Below, piece after piece: positions 4,110 through 5,373 of a DNA stretch of 5,373 bases (its first letter is position 1; each line of letters begins with the position of its first letter). Origin of the DNA: an uncultured beta proteobacterium (lineage in GTDB: Bacteria; Pseudomonadota; Gammaproteobacteria; Burkholderiales; Rhodocyclaceae). The position numbers were made by a program, and so were the translations under genes. Below the pieces are notes generated by a model. It was given only the letters and a program-made list of their open reading frames with translations. It made no database searches and had not been told where the DNA came from. The DNA is taken from positions 1 to 5,373 of the forward strand of contig CAIXAY010000526.1 of assembly GCA_903917505.1 (NCBI GenBank). The letters are read 5' to 3'.

Positions 4110-5373
4110 ATGGCTACGCCTGTAATCATGCCGCGACAGGGGCAATCGGTTGAGAGTTGCGTCATCGGGCAATGGCTCAAGAAGGTCGGCGACAAGGTGG
4201 CGGTCGGCGACGAGTTGTTCACCTACGAAACCGACAAGGCCATTTTTGACGAAGCGGCCAAAGTCGATGGGGAGCTGCTCGCCATCTATTTTGCCGAGGG
4301 CGATGACGTCCCCTGCCTGACCAACGTCTGCGTCATCGGCAAGCCGGGCGAAGACATCGGCGCTTTCGATCCGGCCGGCGCGGATAGCGCGAAAGCAAGC
4401 GCCCCTGCCGTCGCGGCGCCCACTACCCAATCCGCGTCGCACAGCGCGCCACCGGCAGCGGGCCCGGCGCCGGTCAACACCGCCGACCTGGCCATTTCGC
4501 CGCGCGCCAAAGCGCTCGCCGCCAAGCAGAACGTCGACTTGCGGGCGGTCAGCCCGAGCGGTCCCAAAGGCCGGGTCATCGAGCGCGACATCGTGCAATT
4601 GATCGACGACGGCCGCTTCGCCACCGGCGCCGCCGGCCAGGATTACCTGCCGGGGATCACGGGCAGCGGGATCGGCGGCCGGGTTTCGGTCGACGATGTC
4701 GCGGTCCAGGGCGCCGTGCCGCCGGCCTCGGCCAATACGGCCAGCTTCCGCGAAGAGAAGCACAGCAACATCCGCAAGCTGATTGCCAAGGCCATGGTGC
4801 AATCGCTCGCCAGCATGGCGCAGCTCACCTACAACGCCAGCTTCGACGCCACCGACATCCTGCAATTGCGCGCCAAGCTCAAGCAAGCCAAGGCATCGGG
4901 CCTGATCGACCTGATCGATGTGCCGGCAAACCTCACCATCAACGACATCATTCTCTACACCGTCTCGCGCGTCGTGAAAAATCACAAGAGGTGCAACGCC
5001 CACTACCATGACGACCGGATGGTGATCTTCGACAACGTCAATCTGGGCGTCGCCGTCGACACGCCGCGCGGCCTGATGGTGCCGACCATCTTCAATGCCG
5101 ACCGCTTGTCGATCGGCGAAATCTCGGCGCAGGCCAAGGAACTGTCGGCGGCCTGCCAGAAAGGCACCATTTCGCCGGATCAGCTCAAAGACGGCACGAT
5201 CACCGTCACCAATCTCGGCGCGCTCGGCATCGAGTCCTTCACGCCGGTGATCAACCTGCCGCAGACCGCCATCCTGGGCGTCAATTGCCTGAGGACGGCG
5301 GTGCGCGAGGTCAATGGCGTCGCCGTTCCCTACCCGGCCATGAGCCTGTCGCTGACCTGCGATCACCGCGCCA
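4110..5373 (+). CDS. Dihydrolipoyl acyltransferase (E2) of a 2-oxoacid/acetoin-type dehydrogenase complex, 3' partial
   Basis: Reads without a stop for 421 codons and leaves the window. As E2 core it would carry the acyl group on lipoate and transfer it to CoA, together with TPP-dependent E1 and E3 subunits not present here. Domains in order: lipoyl domain 1-80, with ETDKAIFDEAA giving lipoyl lysine K43; a Pro/Ala-rich linker about 88-127; a peripheral subunit-binding domain 129-165 (ISPRAKALAAKQNVDLRAVS, then PSGPKGRVIERDIVQLI); a second partial unit, ITGSGIGGRVSVDDV (183-197); a second linker; and the acyltransferase domain from about 217 (HSNIRKLIAKAMVQSLASMAQ), through VTNLGALGIESFTPVINLPQ (366-385), to DHRA with catalytic His 419. 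The partner DG of the DHRxxxDG motif falls past the edge. AGGGGGAAG at 4097-4105 supports the ATG at 4110. Only the last few tens of residues should be missing. The acyl substrate cannot be told: acetoin, pyruvate, or a sugar-derived 2-oxo/diketo compound. Confidence 0.93.
   Translation, partial: MATPVIMPRQGQSVESCVIGQWLKKVGDKVAVGDELFTYETDKAIFDEAAKVDGELLAIYFAEGDDVPCLTNVCVIGKPGEDIGAFDPAGADSAKASAPAVAAPTTQSASHSAPPAAGPAPVNTADLAISPRAKALAAKQNVDLRAVSPSGPKGRVIERDIVQLIDDGRFATGAAGQDYLPGITGSGIGGRVSVDDVAVQGAVPPASANTASFREEKHSNIRKLIAKAMVQSLASMAQLTYNASFDATDILQLRAKLKQAKASGLIDLIDVPANLTINDIILYTVSRVVKNHKRCNAHYHDDRMVIFDNVNLGVAVDTPRGLMVPTIFNADRLSIGEISAQAKELSAACQKGTISPDQLKDGTITVTNLGALGIESFTPVINLPQTAILGVNCLRTAVREVNGVAVPYPAMSLSLTCDHRA

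Noticed and set aside
3996..5366. 456-codon open frame on the minus strand opposite the E2 gene
   Set aside because: The opposite strand encodes a continuous E2 with lipoyl, subunit-binding and acyltransferase motifs. The antisense product is Arg/Asp/Gly/His-rich with no recognisable domain, typical of a mirror frame in GC-rich DNA.

Overview
The window looks like part of a carbohydrate or organic-acid catabolic locus from a GC-rich proteobacterium. Burkholderiales (Betaproteobacteria) is my best guess. The grounds are a TRAP-type periplasmic binding protein, a GbpR-like LysR regulator, GC-biased codons, and an intergenic REP-like hairpin of the type built on GTCATTCCGGCGAAAGCC. The taxonomy is inference; no rRNA or marker gene is present.

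Layout. The minus strand, on the left, carries the 3' part of the divergent pair. A LysR-type regulator (1956 down to 1012) is followed after 180 bp by a TRAP solute-binding protein gene (831 down to 7), whose product is about 50 residues shorter than usual. The plus strand, on the right, carries a transaldolase-family enzyme (2120-3154), a REP-like inverted pair (3162-3229), a short-chain dehydrogenase/reductase (3266-4033), and the E2 subunit of a 2-oxoacid/acetoin-type dehydrogenase complex (from 4110, running off the right edge). There is no gene-free stretch longer than about 180 bp.

How the genes may work together (inference). The TRAP protein would bind an incoming acidic or polyhydroxy substrate in the periplasm. 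The SDR would oxidise a hydroxyl to a ketone, the transaldolase-family enzyme would do Schiff-base aldol chemistry on a ketose-like intermediate, and the E2-containing complex would convert a 2-oxo or diketo fragment to an acyl-CoA. The LysR protein is the obvious local regulator.

The most striking non-coding signal is a 57-bp element present twice, about 70% identical without gaps. One copy is upstream of the TRAP gene (931-987) and one is upstream of the transaldolase gene (2020-2076). The copies are inverted to each other and so have the same orientation relative to the gene each precedes. They flank the lysR gene, and I read them as the shared control sites of a regulon. The E1 and E3 subunits, the TRAP membrane subunits and the substrate are not in the window.
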